From the NCBI RefSeq assembly GCF_003812745.1, contig NZ_CP033831.1, positions 372,001 through 436,000 on the forward strand: 64,000 nucleotides of DNA. The letters are read 5' to 3'. The notes below the pieces were generated by a model. The model searched no databases, was not told the DNA's origin, and saw nothing but the letters and a program-made list of their open reading frames with translations. Position 1 is the first letter of the stretch. Each line of letters opens with the position of its first letter. The stretch is from Serratia sp. FDAARGOS_506. GTDB lineage: Bacteria > Pseudomonadota > Gammaproteobacteria > Enterobacterales > Enterobacteriaceae. Position numbers and translations under genes: made by a program. Shown in pieces: positions 54,679 to 64,000 of the stretch.

Positions 54679-55572
54679 ATGGACAGAATCGACGCCATGC
54701 GCCTGTTCACCCGCGTGGTAGAACAACGCAGCTTTACCCAGGCAGCGCAGGATCTGAACCTGCCGCGCTCCACCGTGACCGACGCCATCAAACAGCTCGA
54801 AGCCCGGCTGCAGGTCAGGCTATTGCAGCGTACCACCCGCCACGTCAGCCCGACGCTGGACGGCGAAGCCTACTATCAGCGCTGTCTGAGCATTCTGGCG
54901 GACATCGAAGAAGCGGAGATGGCGTTCGCCGGCGCCAAACCGCGCGGGCTGCTGCGCATCGAGGTGCACGGCACGCTGGCGCGTCATTTTCTGTTGCCCG
55001 ATCTGCCCGATTTCTTGGCGCAATACCCCGATATCGAGCTCTATATGAGCGAAGGCGATCGGCTGGTGGACGCGTTGCGGGAAGGCATCGACTGCGTGAT
55101 ACGCGTCGGCAAACTGCGGGACAGCGACATGGTGGCGCGCCGCCTGGGCGAGCTGGACGAGGTGACCTGTGCCGCCCCGGCCTACCTGCAGCGCTTTGGC
55201 ACGCCGCAAAGCCTGGACGATCTGCGCCATCACCGCATGGTGGGCTTTCGCTCTTCGGCGACCGGCGCGCTAATGCCGCTGGCGTTCACGGTGGCGGGGC
55301 AAGCGCAGCCCATCACGCTGCCGGCGACGGTGTCGGTCAGCGCAGCGGAGAGCCTGGTCGCCGCCGCCCGCGCCGGGTTGGGCATCATTCAGGTGCCGCG
55401 CTATCACCTGCGCGGCGATCTGGCCAACGGCAGTCTGTTGCCGCTGCTGCCGGATTGGCCTTCTCCCCCGATGCCGGTCTCACTGCTTTATCCGCGCAAC
55501 CGCCAGCTGTCGCCGCGGGTGCGCGTGTTTCTCGATTGGTTCAGCCGGGTATTCGCCGAGCGCAACCGGTAG
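54679..55572 (+). CDS. LysR-family transcriptional regulator
   Basis: A 297-aa LysR protein of the DmlR/PtxR-like group: MDRIDAMRLFTRVVEQRSFTQAAQDLNLPRSTVTDAIKQLEARL, LLQRTTRHVSPTLDGEAYYQRC and the effector domain with LVDALREGIDCVIRVGKL. The start at 54679 fits the family. It is divergent from the SDR gene, so it probably controls it. Confidence 0.9.
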   Translation: MDRIDAMRLFTRVVEQRSFTQAAQDLNLPRSTVTDAIKQLEARLQVRLLQRTTRHVSPTLDGEAYYQRCLSILADIEEAEMAFAGAKPRGLLRIEVHGTLARHFLLPDLPDFLAQYPDIELYMSEGDRLVDALREGIDCVIRVGKLRDSDMVARRLGELDEVTCAAPAYLQRFGTPQSLDDLRHHRMVGFRSSATGALMPLAFTVAGQAQPITLPATVSVSAAESLVAAARAGLGIIQVPRYHLRGDLANGSLLPLLPDWPSPPMPVSLLYPRNRQLSPRVRVFLDWFSRVFAERNR

Positions 55573-55584
55573 CGACCGCGTGCG

Positions 55585-56529
55585 TTACAGCGCGCCGTAA
55601 TTCAGCGGCACCCAGTTGTACCCTTCGCCCTGGCGGTTCAGGTAGCCCAGCCCTGGGAACGACAGGTGAGCGCCGCCCACCAGCTCGCTCTGCCGCGCGC
55701 TGTCGCCGAACACCCGCAGCCGTTGAGCGACCGCCGCCTTGGCGTCGCTGTCAAAGCTGATAGCCACCGTCGGATGCGGCATCTGCACCGCCGCTACGTG
55801 GATCAGATCCCCCAGCAACAGCAGCTTTTTGCCCTGGCTCGTCACCTGATAGACGCTGTGGCCCGGCGTATGCCCGTGGGCGGCAAAGGCGACGATGCCC
55901 GGCGAAAGCTCGCCGTCGCCGTTGAATGGCTTAAAGTGCCCGGCCGCCTGATAAGGTTTGATCGCCGCCTGGGCTCTTTCGAAGTTGCTTTTATTTTCCG
56001 CGTTGGCCCGTTTCAGCTGGTCGGCGCTCAGCCAGAAGTCCGCGTCCTGGCTGGCGGCGCGTACCACCGCATTGGGGAATACCGCCTTACCGTCGTGCGT
56101 CAGGCCGCCGAGGTGATCCGGGTGCATGTGGGTCAGGTAGATCTCATCCACCTGCTCCGGCTGGTAGCCCGCCGCGCGCAGGTTATCCACCAGTTTGCCC
56201 AGGCCGTCGCCCAGCAGCTGGCCGGCGCCGCTGTCGATCATCACCAGCTTGTCGCCGGTATTGATCAGATAGGCGTTGACCGAGGTCACCACCGGCAGGC
56301 TTTGATGCCGCTCGGCCAACCCGGCGGCGATCTGCTGCGGCGTGGTGTTCAGCAACAGCTTGTCTGCCGGCAGGCGAATGACGCCGTCGGACAACGCGGT
56401 CACTTCAAAACTGCCCAGCATGATGCGGTAATATCCCGGCGTCGGGGTTTTGGCCTGCGGCGCGGCGGCCCCGGCCTGTAATGACATAACGGCCAGCGCC
56501 GCCCCCAGCAGACAACGTTTCCAGAACAT
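55585..56529 (-). CDS. secreted metallo-beta-lactamase-fold hydrolase
   Basis: A 314-aa protein with a signal peptide (MFWKRCLLGAALAVMSLQAGAAA) and the MBL fold: VMIDSGAG, zinc motif LTHMHPDHLGGLTHDG, AAHGHTPGHSVYQV and LLGDLIHVAAVQ. It resembles periplasmic MBL hydrolases of the AHL-lactonase/methyl parathion type. The substrate is unknown. It ends close to the convergent LysR gene. Confidence 0.88.
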   Translation of the reverse strand: MFWKRCLLGAALAVMSLQAGAAAPQAKTPTPGYYRIMLGSFEVTALSDGVIRLPADKLLLNTTPQQIAAGLAERHQSLPVVTSVNAYLINTGDKLVMIDSGAGQLLGDGLGKLVDNLRAAGYQPEQVDEIYLTHMHPDHLGGLTHDGKAVFPNAVVRAASQDADFWLSADQLKRANAENKSNFERAQAAIKPYQAAGHFKPFNGDGELSPGIVAFAAHGHTPGHSVYQVTSQGKKLLLLGDLIHVAAVQMPHPTVAISFDSDAKAAVAQRLRVFGDSARQSELVGGAHLSFPGLGYLNRQGEGYNWVPLNYGAL

Positions 56530-56735
56530 GATGACTCCTTGTGAGAATAGGACAGCGCTAAGTATTGACGCAAAAGGCCCGATGCGCCTGCTTAATAAAT
56601 GCCTTTGATAAATTTATAAATAATGTATTTATTATAAATAATTTTGTTTGCCGACTCACACAACCCCAATCAATATTCTCTCGCTCGTCACTTGGTTATT
56701 TTTCTTACTCCCTAAACCACGAGTAAGGAAATATC

Positions 56736-57707
56736 ATGAGCTATCAATTCGAAAACCTGGTCTTTGAAGGCGGCGGCGTAAAAGGCATCGCCTATGGCGG
56801 CGCGCTGGAACTGCTGGAAGCCAAAGGCATCATGCCGCAGATCAAGCAAACCTCAGGCGCCTCAGCGGGCGCTATCGCTGCGTTACTGGTCGGCCTGGGC
56901 TGCAGCTCGGCAGACGTAACCAAAATTCTGTCAGAGATGGATTTTAAGAAATTCCTCGATTATAACGGCGGTTTTTTCGGTACGATCCAGGATGCCTATC
57001 GCCTGTTCAATCAATACGGCATCGCGCCCGGCGATTATTTCTATCAATGGTCGCGCGATATTATCAAGCAATATACCGGCAACCCGGATATTACTTTCGA
57101 GCAGTTCGAAGCGATGAAAGCGGCGAAAGGATTCAAGTCGATTTACTTTATCGGCGCCAACCTCAACAGCGGCCAACGCGAGGTCTATTCGCATCGCACC
57201 ACGCCGCGCATGAAAGTGGCGGACGGCCTGCGCATTTCGATGTCGTTCCCGTTCGCCTTTGTGGCGAAGAACAATACCCTGGGCGATCTGTGCATCGACG
57301 GCGGCATGATCGATAACTACCCGGTGCGGCTGTTCGACTATGACTTCTCTGCCACACCGCCTTATATCGACAGTTCCAGCCAGCGCATCAACACCCGCAC
57401 TTTGGGCCTTCGTCTGGATTCCGCCGGCGAAATCGCCCAAGCCGCCGGACAGGCCGGCCCGCGCACGCCGGTCAACAACCTGTTTGACTTCACCCTGGCG
57501 GTGGCCAACGTGATGCTGGACATCCAAACCAAGGTACACCTGGACAGCGACGACTGGAAGCGCACCGTGTATGTCGATACGCTCGACGTCGGCACGCTGG
57601 AGTTCGGCATCAGCGAAGAGAAGAAACGCGCGCTGATCGAATCCGGCCGCCGCGGCGTAGAGCGCTATTTCGCCTGGTACGACGCCACCATGAAACAGGC
57701 TGCGTAA
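56736..57707 (+). CDS. patatin-like phospholipase
   Basis: A 323-aa protein. The oxyanion-hole motif GGGVKGIAYGGAL is near the start, the nucleophile elbow is GASAG with Ser about residue 43, and DGGMIDNYPV holds the catalytic Asp. There is no signal peptide or membrane segment. Such enzymes hydrolyse phospholipids in the cytoplasm or as injected effectors. Its neighbours give no hint of secretion. AAGGAAA lies before the start. Confidence 0.9.
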   Translation: MSYQFENLVFEGGGVKGIAYGGALELLEAKGIMPQIKQTSGASAGAIAALLVGLGCSSADVTKILSEMDFKKFLDYNGGFFGTIQDAYRLFNQYGIAPGDYFYQWSRDIIKQYTGNPDITFEQFEAMKAAKGFKSIYFIGANLNSGQREVYSHRTTPRMKVADGLRISMSFPFAFVAKNNTLGDLCIDGGMIDNYPVRLFDYDFSATPPYIDSSSQRINTRTLGLRLDSAGEIAQAAGQAGPRTPVNNLFDFTLAVANVMLDIQTKVHLDSDDWKRTVYVDTLDVGTLEFGISEEKKRALIESGRRGVERYFAWYDATMKQAA

Positions 57708-57750
57708 CCGGCATTATCCCGGCCCGCGCGTACGGCCGGCGCGCGGGCAA

Positions 57751-57773
57751 AAAAAATCCCCGCGGGGGCGGGG
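57751..57773 (-). terminator. terminator after the 2-HCT transporter gene
   Basis: On the minus strand the stem CCCCGC / GCGGGG (57773-57768, 57763-57758) is followed by ATTTTTTTT. It terminates the transporter transcript. Confidence 0.82.
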
Positions 57774-57805
57774 AAAGGCAAAGTAACGCTAAGGATTTAT
57801 AGGAG

Positions 57806-59161
57806 TTATACGAAGAACTTGGCCAACACCAGCAGCGACAGCGAGACGTTGATGGCGCCCCCAATCCGGGTGGCGATCTGGGCGAACGGCATCAACGACA
57901 TGCGGTTGCCGGCGGTGAGGATTGCGACGTCGCCGGTGCCGCCCTGCCCGCTCTGGCAGCAGGAGACAATCGCCACGTCGATAGGGTGCATGCCGATTTT
58001 CTTGCCGACAAAGAAACCGGTCGCCACCAGCGCGCTGACGGTCGTGACGATCACGATCAGGTTCTGTACGGTAAACGCGTCCACCAGTTCCTGCCAAGGC
58101 GTAATGGCCACGCCGACGGCGAACAGGATGGGGTAGGTCACGGCGGTGCGGAAGAATTTGTACACCACCTGCGAACCTTCCTGAATGCGCGGCGATACTC
58201 CGTGCGCCAACTTCACCGCCACGGCGGCGAACAGCATGCCCACCGGCGCCGGCAGACCGATCAAACGGTGCAGCAGCATGCCCACCATATACAGCAGGAT
58301 GGCCAGCAGCGCGCCGCAGGCGATGGTGCTGACGTCCACCTTACCGCTGATTTTTTCTACCGCGTTCATGTCGCTGTCGCCCTGCTTGCTCGGCATCAGG
58401 CTGCCTTCGCCGGTCAGGTGCGGATAACGCTTGCCCAGTTGGTTGAGCAGGCCGGCGATGACGATGGCAGTCAGGCTGCCGAGCATCACGATCGGCAGAA
58501 TGCGCCCCAACGCCACGCCCTGCTCCATGTGCAGGATCGCCGCGTAGCCCATCGACAGCGGGATCGCCCCTTCACCCACGCCGCCGGCCATGATCGGCAG
58601 GATCAGGAAGAAGAAGATCTGGAACGGCTCCAGGCCCAGCGCTATGCCGACCCCCATCCCCGCCAGCATGCCGACGATCTCGCCACACAGCATCGGAATG
58701 AAGATGCGCAGGAAGCCCTGAATCAGCACCTGGCGGTTCATGCTCATGATGCTGCCGACGATGATGCAGCAGATGTAGAGATAAAGAATGTTGGTCGATT
58801 TGTAGAACTTGGTGGTCGACTCCACCACCACGTCCGGCAGCAGGCCGTAGTGCACCAGCGCGGAAGGAATGAAGGTGGCGCAGATCGCCGCCGCACCCAT
58901 TTTGCCGATCAGCGGCAGGCGCTTGCCGAATTCGCCGCAGGCGAAACCGAAGAATGCCAGCGTGGCCACCATCACCACGATATCGCTCGGCAGCTTGCCT
59001 TCCAGGCAGTCGAGCAGAATCAATACACCGGCCAGAATAAAGAACGGTAACGGAATAATCCCTACTTTATAATTGTCCAGTATCCGCCACCATTTCTCAC
59101 GCAGAGGAATATCGGCGGTCTTGTCTTTGGCTACGAGGTAAGAATCATCTGTTGTGCTCAT
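57806..59161 (-). CDS. 2-hydroxycarboxylate transporter (citrate/malate, CitS-like)
   Basis: A 451-aa membrane protein of the 2-HCT family: IMAGGVGEGAIPLSMGYA and SCCQSGQGGTGDVAI are the two conserved GGxG re-entrant loops. It has 11-12 helices and a cytosolic N-terminus. It imports citrate or malate with Na+. The adjacent CitA/CitB-like pair supports a dicarboxylate or citrate role. It could be CitS- or MaeP-like; substrate is not settled. Confidence 0.9.
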   Translation of the reverse strand: MSTTDDSYLVAKDKTADIPLREKWWRILDNYKVGIIPLPFFILAGVLILLDCLEGKLPSDIVVMVATLAFFGFACGEFGKRLPLIGKMGAAAICATFIPSALVHYGLLPDVVVESTTKFYKSTNILYLYICCIIVGSIMSMNRQVLIQGFLRIFIPMLCGEIVGMLAGMGVGIALGLEPFQIFFFLILPIMAGGVGEGAIPLSMGYAAILHMEQGVALGRILPIVMLGSLTAIVIAGLLNQLGKRYPHLTGEGSLMPSKQGDSDMNAVEKISGKVDVSTIACGALLAILLYMVGMLLHRLIGLPAPVGMLFAAVAVKLAHGVSPRIQEGSQVVYKFFRTAVTYPILFAVGVAITPWQELVDAFTVQNLIVIVTTVSALVATGFFVGKKIGMHPIDVAIVSCCQSGQGGTGDVAILTAGNRMSLMPFAQIATRIGGAINVSLSLLVLAKFFV

Positions 59162-59487
59162 AATCTGGCCTCTTATTAGTTTGTTCAGCCATCATAGAGA
59201 AGCGCACGGATTATCTGCTGTGATTATGTTCAAAGTTAAAAAGGGGTTTTAATGGTGGTTATGGTTTCTATGGAGTTAATTGAGATTATGTAAAAACAGG
59301 TGTGGTTTTAATGGTGTTAATACCGTTTTTATTTTAAAGCTTATCAACTTTATCGCAGACGAACAATTCTCGTCCGGTTCACTCTAATCCCGTGTGAGGG
59401 ATCACAAGTTGATCGGGCGCAATATTACAGACCCCATATCTCGTGATAGGGTAAGGCTCCAGGATCTTTTTACGGTGAAACACCGCC
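59162..59487. other. intergenic region between transporter and two-component genes
   Basis: 326 bases with no plausible gene, AT-rich in its left half, where both promoters should lie. TGTGAGGGATCACA at 59394-59407 is palindromic (TGTGA-N4-TCACA) but has a spacer of 4 rather than the 6 of CRP. No terminator or repeat is clear. Response-regulator sites are likely here but I cannot define them. Confidence 0.5.
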
Positions 59488-61080
59488 ATGCGCCTCAAAC
59501 TCTCATTTCAAATCAAGCTGTTTCTGTGCCTGGTGGCCTTCTCCTGCCTGCTGCTGACCTGTATCGGCGCCTACACTTATTACCAGCTGGATGCACAGCT
59601 GCACCGCGATCTCGGCGCCCGCGCCCAGGTGCAGGCGCGGGAAATCGCCCTTATCCCTTCGCTGGTGGACGCGGTGGAAAACAACGACGCCGCCAGAATT
59701 GCCGCGCTGATGAAAAAAATCCGCGCCAGCAGCGACGCCAGTTATATCGTCATCGGCGATAATCACGCCCGCCATCTTTATCATTCCGAATATGAAGGCC
59801 GCCTGGGCACGCCGATGATCGGCGGCGATAATAAAGAGGTGCTGGAAGGAAAAAGCATTATTTCCATTCGCAAGGGCGGCATTGGCGTTTCATTGCGCAG
59901 CAAGGCGCCGATCGTGGATGAAAATAATCACGTCATCGGCATCGTTTCCGTCGGCTATTTGAAATCGCATATCGATAATTTAAATGCCAGGACGTTGACG
60001 CAAATTATCGGCTCCATCGTGCTGCTGCTGATCGCCCTGTTCATCTTTTCCTGGCTGCTGTCGAAAAACCTCAAGCGCCAGATGTTCTGGCTGGAGCCGA
60101 AAGAGATCGCGCTGCTGGTGCGCCAGCAAAAAGCGCTGCTGGAAGCCATCTATGAAGGGGTGATCGCCATCGATCCGCAGATGCGGATCATCACCATCAA
60201 CCATGCGGCGCGCGAGCTGCTGGATCTGCACCAGCCCGCCGCCGGCTTGCTGGGCCGGCCGATCGGCGACGTGATCCAGGCGCAGCCGAACTTCTTTGCC
60301 GCCACTCAGCTGGGCCAGGATACGCACGACGAGGTGTGCCGCTTCAACCACGTGCGGGTGATCGCCAGCCGGGTGCGCATCATGCAGGAGCAAGAGCTGC
60401 AAGGCTGGGTGATCAGCTTCCGCGACAAGAACGATATCAATACCCTGAGCAGCCAGCTCAGCCAGGTGAAACGCTATGCCGACAACCTGCGCATCATGCG
60501 CCACGAACAGCTGAACTGGACCGCCACGCTGGCCGGGCTGCTGCACATGCAGCGTTACGACGAGGCCATCCGCTATGTGGAGGCCCAGTCGGAGGGCGCG
60601 CAGGAGATCCTCGATTTCATCTCGCAGCGTTTCAGTTCGGCGGCGCTGTGCGGCCTGCTGCTGGGCAAATACTCCAGCGCCAGAGAAAAAGGCATCGAAC
60701 TGCGCTTCGATCCGGCCTGCCAGCTGCGGCAAATCCCGGCGGCGCTTAATGAGACCGAACTGATGTCGATCGTCGGCAACCTGCTGGATAATGCCGTGGA
60801 GGCGACGCTGCACTGCCCGGCCCCGCACGAAGCGATCGAGCTTTATATCAGCGACGGCAGCGACGAGCTGGTGATCGAGGTAGCGGATCGCGGCACCGGC
60901 ATCGCCGAGGAGATTCGTGATACGCTGTTTGAACAGGGCGTGACCACCAAAGCGGATAAAAGCGACCACGGCATCGGTCTGCATCTGGTCGCCAGCCACG
61001 TGGCGCAGGCGCACGGCAGCATAGAAGTGTCGGACAACGAGCCGCACGGCGCGATATTCTCTATATTTATCCCTAAATAA
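59488..61080 (+). CDS. CitA/DcuS-type sensor histidine kinase
   Basis: A 530-aa membrane kinase. Two membrane segments (about residues 12-32 and 172-192) bracket a periplasmic sCache/PASp sensor domain (LGTPMIGGDNKEVLEGKSIIS, GIVSVGYL). A cytoplasmic PAS domain follows, then a Spo0B-type helix with phosphoacceptor His in MRHEQLNW and a HATPase with NLLDNAVEAT, DRGTGI and HGIGLHLVAS. It senses citrate or C4-dicarboxylates. It is followed by its response regulator. Confidence 0.9.
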   Translation: MRLKLSFQIKLFLCLVAFSCLLLTCIGAYTYYQLDAQLHRDLGARAQVQAREIALIPSLVDAVENNDAARIAALMKKIRASSDASYIVIGDNHARHLYHSEYEGRLGTPMIGGDNKEVLEGKSIISIRKGGIGVSLRSKAPIVDENNHVIGIVSVGYLKSHIDNLNARTLTQIIGSIVLLLIALFIFSWLLSKNLKRQMFWLEPKEIALLVRQQKALLEAIYEGVIAIDPQMRIITINHAARELLDLHQPAAGLLGRPIGDVIQAQPNFFAATQLGQDTHDEVCRFNHVRVIASRVRIMQEQELQGWVISFRDKNDINTLSSQLSQVKRYADNLRIMRHEQLNWTATLAGLLHMQRYDEAIRYVEAQSEGAQEILDFISQRFSSAALCGLLLGKYSSAREKGIELRFDPACQLRQIPAALNETELMSIVGNLLDNAVEATLHCPAPHEAIELYISDGSDELVIEVADRGTGIAEEIRDTLFEQGVTTKADKSDHGIGLHLVASHVAQAHGSIEVSDNEPHGAIFSIFIPK

Positions 61081-61112
61081 AACCCATAACCCGATTTTTT
61101 GAGCACCCGATT

Positions 61113-61799
61113 ATGTCACACCAAGCACTGGACGTTCTGATCGTGGAAGACGAGCCGCAACTGGCGACGCTGCACGCGGAGTTCATCGAGAAAAATTTCA
61201 ACCTGCGGGTGGTGGCTTACGCCGCCACGCTGGCCGAAGCGCGGGCCAAAGCCAACGCGCATCAGCCGCGGCTGATCCTGCTGGATAACTTTTTGCCGGA
61301 CGGCCAGGGCATCGAGCTGATGGAAGAGCCGGCGGTGAAGAACCCCGCCTGTTCGGTGATCTTCATCACCGCCGCCAGCGACATGCATACCTGCAGCCAG
61401 GCGATCCGCAACGGCGCCTTCGATTACATCATCAAGCCGGTATCCTACAAGCGGCTGCGCAATTCGCTCGAACGCTTCATGCAGTTCGTGCAGACCCAGC
61501 GCACCTTCAAGATCATCGATCAGGACAACGTCGATGCGCTGTATAACCTGCAGTCGAAGCAGTTCTCCAGCGAGCCGAGCGCCAAAGGCATAGAAACCAA
61601 TACCCTCGAGCTGGTGCAGGCACTGTTTATCGCTCAGCCGGCGGTGGCGCATGCGGTGGAAGACGTGGTTGAGCAGGTCGGTATCAGCAAGACCACCGCA
61701 CGCCGTTATCTGGAATACTGCGTCGCCACCCAGTTCGTGCGGGTGGAAATGCTGTACGGCAATATCGGCCACCCGCGGCGGCTGTATCGCAAGGCCTGA
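61113..61799 (+). CDS. CitB/DcuR-type response regulator
   Basis: A 228-aa regulator. The receiver domain has the acidic pair in IVEDEP, phospho-Asp in LLDNFLPDG, Thr/Ser in FITAAS and Lys in YIIKPVSYKRL. The C-terminal HTH (VEQVGISKTTARRYLEYCV) is of the CitB/DcuR type. It forms an operon with the kinase (32 bases apart) and probably activates the divergent transporter gene. Confidence 0.9.
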   Translation: MSHQALDVLIVEDEPQLATLHAEFIEKNFNLRVVAYAATLAEARAKANAHQPRLILLDNFLPDGQGIELMEEPAVKNPACSVIFITAASDMHTCSQAIRNGAFDYIIKPVSYKRLRNSLERFMQFVQTQRTFKIIDQDNVDALYNLQSKQFSSEPSAKGIETNTLELVQALFIAQPAVAHAVEDVVEQVGISKTTARRYLEYCVATQFVRVEMLYGNIGHPRRLYRKA

Positions 61800-61903
61800 G
61801 GCTGCCATCTGGTTGTCATATTACGGCGATAACATGGCGCCCGACGATATCCCCCTCGATATCGGCACCTGTCGTTAAAACTGATGAAATACTGATGACT
61901 TTT

Positions 61904-61927
61904 ACCCGGCCTCTGGTCGGGTTTTTT
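61904..61927 (+). terminator. terminator after the response regulator gene
   Basis: ACCCGGCC-TCT-GGTCGGGT stem (one G-T pair) followed by TTTTTT. Confidence 0.82.
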
Positions 61928-62108
61928 ATTATCCGAACGGCAGGTGCAGAACCGAAATATCCCATTGCTTCACGCTGCGTTATTTCCCCCAAAAACCAAT
62001 CCATTATGGCGAATAACAGCCGTCAATTTTGAGTCATGGGCCAAATTACCATAACTAATTAAAACCTTGATGTAAACCACTAATATTCCATTTAAACCAC
62101 ATTGAGGG

Positions 62109-62136
62109 TTGTCTCAGATATTCACTGTGTTAGGGT
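62109..62136 (+). promoter_or_regulatory. proU (proVWX) main promoter
   Basis: -35 TTGTCT (62109-62114), 16-base spacer, -10 TAGGGT (62131-62136). This resembles the E. coli/Salmonella proU P2 promoter, which also has a TAGGGT -10, and lies about 70 bases before proV. Osmotic induction is expected. Confidence 0.78.
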
Positions 62137-62207
62137 AAAAAGCTCTTTTATTTTGCTAAGGACAGCCCATATCGTTTTTAATTAAACCAGAGGAAACAGC
62201 AAATTGC

Positions 62208-63410
62208 ATGGCAATTAAACTCGAAGTAAAGAACCTGTATAAGATATTTGGCGAACACCCGGAACGCGCATTCAAACTGCTGGATAAAGGTCTGACAAAA
62301 GATCAGCTGTTTGAAAAAACCGGCTTATCGCTCGGCGTAAAAGACGCCACTCTGGCCATTGAAGAAGGCGAGATATTTGTCATCATGGGGCTCTCCGGTT
62401 CCGGTAAGTCCACCCTGGTACGCCTTCTCAATCGTCTGATAGAACCCACCCGCGGTCAGGTGCTGATCGACGGTGAGGACATCGCCAAAATATCCGATAC
62501 CGCGCTGCGCACCGTGCGGCGAAATAAGATCAGCATGGTATTTCAGTCATTCGCGCTAATGCCGCATATGAATGTCCTGAATAATACCGCCTTTGGTATG
62601 GAATTAGCCGGCATGCCGCTACAGGAGCGCCAGGAAAAAGCGCTGGACGCCCTGCGTCAGGTCGGGCTGGAGAATTATGCCTTGTCTTATCCGGATGAAT
62701 TATCCGGCGGCATGCGTCAGCGCGTGGGATTAGCCCGTGCCATGGCCAATAATCCGGATATATTATTGATGGACGAAGCCTTCTCGGCGCTCGATCCGTT
62801 AATTCGCACCGAAATGCAGGATGAGCTGGTGAAATTACAGGCTCAGCATCAGCGCACCATCGTGTTTATTTCCCACGATCTGGACGAAGCGATGCGCATT
62901 GGCGATCGCATCGCCATCATGCAGGGCGGTGAGGTGATCCAGGTCGGCACGCCGGACGAGATCCTGAATAACCCGGCCAATGACTATGTCCGCACCTTCT
63001 TCCGCGGCGTGGACATCAGTCATGTGTTCAGCGCCAAGGATATCGCCCAACGGCGCCCGGTGACGCTGATCCGCAAAACCCCCGGCTTTGGCCCCCGATC
63101 GGCGCTGCAGCTGTTACGCGATGAGGACCGTGATTATGGTTATGTTGTTGAACGCGGGAAGAAATTTATCGGCGTGGTGTCGATAGAGTCGCTGAAAAAG
63201 GCGCTGTCCGCCAATCAAACGCTGGACGATGCCCTGCTGGAAGCGCCCACCGCCGTGCCGGCCGACACGCCGCTCAGCGATCTGATTTCCCTGGTCGCCC
63301 AGGCGCCGTGCGCGGTGCCGGTGGTATGCGAAGAACATAATTATCTCGGCATCATCTCCAAGGCCATGCTGCTGCAGGCGTTGGACAAGGAGGGCTCAGC
63401 CAATGAGTGA
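62208..63410 (+). CDS. proV: glycine betaine/proline ABC transporter ATPase ProV
   Basis: A 400-aa ATPase. Walker [10 protein letters not shown], signature [14 protein letters not shown], Walker [14 protein letters not shown], switch His in [14 protein letters not shown], then a CBS-domain C-terminus ([37 protein letters not shown]). The N-terminus ([18 protein letters not shown]) matches ProV. It energises uptake of glycine betaine and proline under osmotic stress. AGAGGAAA precedes the start. It overlaps proW by 8 bases. Confidence 0.97.
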   Translation: MAIKLEVKNLYKIFGEHPERAFKLLDKGLTKDQLFEKTGLSLGVKDATLAIEEGEIFVIMGLSGSGKSTLVRLLNRLIEPTRGQVLIDGEDIAKISDTALRTVRRNKISMVFQSFALMPHMNVLNNTAFGMELAGMPLQERQEKALDALRQVGLENYALSYPDELSGGMRQRVGLARAMANNPDILLMDEAFSALDPLIRTEMQDELVKLQAQHQRTIVFISHDLDEAMRIGDRIAIMQGGEVIQVGTPDEILNNPANDYVRTFFRGVDISHVFSAKDIAQRRPVTLIRKTPGFGPRSALQLLRDEDRDYGYVVERGKKFIGVVSIESLKKALSANQTLDDALLEAPTAVPADTPLSDLISLVAQAPCAVPVVCEEHNYLGIISKAMLLQALDKEGSANE

Positions 63411-64000
63411 TACCACGCAGACCCAGGATCCCTGGGCTACCGCACCGGCCGATACCGGCGCCGCACCCGCTCACGATGCCGCCGCCAACGCCGGCGACGC
63501 CTGGTCCAGCGCGCCGCCGCCAGCCGCTCATGACGCCGCCGGACAAGGCGCCGATTGGCTCAGCAGCGCCCCGGCGCAGCCGGAACACTTCAGCCTGCTC
63601 GATCCGTTCCACAAAGCCTGGGTGCCGTTCGATACCTGGGTCACGCAAGGCATCGACTGGCTGGTGCTGCATTTCCGTCCGCTGTTCCAGGGCATCCGCG
63701 TGCCTGTGGACATGATCCTGAGCGGCTTCCAGCAATTGCTGCTGGGCATGCCGGCGCCGATCGCCATCCTGGTGTTCTCGCTGCTCGCCTGGCAGGTATC
63801 GGGCCTCGGTATGGGTGCCGCCACGCTGCTCTCCCTGGTCGCCATCGGCGCCATCGGTGCCTGGTCGCAGGCGATGGTCACGCTGGCGCTGGTGCTGACC
63901 GCGCTGTTCTTCTGCATCCTTATCGGCCTGCCGCTCGGCATCTGGCTGGCGCGCAGCAAGCACGCCGCCAAGGTGATTAGACCGCTGCTCGACGCCATGC
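63403..64000 (+). CDS. proW: glycine betaine/proline ABC transporter permease ProW, partial
   Basis: The first 199 codons: an Ala/Pro/Asp-rich N-terminal tail ([33 protein letters not shown]) and then [47 protein letters not shown] and [23 protein letters not shown], all as in E. coli ProW. The window ends inside the gene. It follows proV with an 8-base overlap. The inner membrane permease pairs with ProV and the periplasmic ProX, which should follow. Confidence 0.96.
   Translation, partial: MSDTTQTQDPWATAPADTGAAPAHDAAANAGDAWSSAPPPAAHDAAGQGADWLSSAPAQPEHFSLLDPFHKAWVPFDTWVTQGIDWLVLHFRPLFQGIRVPVDMILSGFQQLLLGMPAPIAILVFSLLAWQVSGLGMGAATLLSLVAIGAIGAWSQAMVTLALVLTALFFCILIGLPLGIWLARSKHAAKVIRPLLDAM

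Larger units (their letters stand above)
61800..62207 (+). other. intergenic region between the two-component operon and proV
   Basis: 408 bases without a gene. It holds the response-regulator terminator (61904-61927), then an AT-rich stretch to the proU promoter (62109-62136) and the proV leader. AT-rich DNA here fits H-NS binding, known to silence proU at low osmolarity in E. coli. Confidence 0.6.

Noticed and set aside
57986-59050. 354-codon plus-strand frame opposite the 2-HCT transporter
   Set aside because: Antisense shadow of a conserved transporter gene; His/Gln-rich composition.
59394-59407. CRP site TGTGAGGGATCACA upstream of the sensor kinase gene
   Set aside because: The spacer is 4 bases, not the 6 needed by CRP. 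It may be chance or another factor's site.

Overview
The window comes from a GC-rich enterobacterial chromosome, most likely Serratia, of the S. marcescens type. This rests on E. coli-like core genes in E. coli-like order (ung, grpE, nadK, recN, bamE, rnfH, ratA, smpB, ssrA, then ygaC, ygaM, nrdHIEF and proVW), high GC third positions, and Serratia-type filler genes. Species cannot be fixed without a database search.

Layout. 1-6006: housekeeping and stress block. It holds the end of ung, grpE behind a sigma-32-like promoter, nadK, recN behind two LexA boxes, bamE, the rnfH-ratA pair, smpB and the tmRNA gene ssrA. 6007-13179: a small island at the 3' end of ssrA, bounded by an imperfect direct repeat of about 90 bp that includes the ssrA terminator, with no integrase inside. 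Its cargo is a HlyD/DUF3302/DUF3313 envelope module with a divergent LysR gene, followed by an AT-richer four-gene His-Xaa-Ser peptide modification operon (hxsD-hxsB-hxsC-hxsA). 13194-20785: ordinary accessory genes, including DUF6404, a PepSY protein fused to a DUF2534 domain, DUF2946, acetyltransferases, a methyltransferase, LysR, DUF1543, yodC-like, yjdIJ and DoxX.

20823-39168: a lambda-type siphophage tail locus with no head, terminase, integrase, replication or recognisable lysis gene. A LexA-like S24 repressor faces a Q-type antiterminator. Behind Q lie, in lambda order, tail terminator (U-like), tube (V-like), G and GT (with an A AAA AAC slippery site), tape measure, M, L, K, I, a giant J and two paralogous fibres. 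This composition fits an F-type (flexible) phage-tail bacteriocin or a prophage remnant reduced to its tail. Seven intrinsic-terminator-like hairpins punctuate the operon, all oriented to stop tail transcription, which fits control by the Q homologue.

39233-49482: smrA, small conserved genes, ygaC, two MFS exporters with a LysR gene, the acid-shock gene asr with a ydgU-like 32-codon gene behind it, a NicO-type metal exporter, ygaM, a MocR regulator and an AhpD-like protein. 49591-53506: the NrdR-box-controlled nrdHIEF operon for class Ib ribonucleotide reductase. 53569-61799: DUF1289, an SDR with divergent LysR, a secreted metallo-beta-lactamase-fold protein, a patatin, then a 2-hydroxycarboxylate (citrate/malate) transporter divergent from its likely two-component system. 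62109-64000: the osmoregulated proU promoter, proV and the first part of proW, cut by the window end.

All family names are from reading the sequence; no searches were run.
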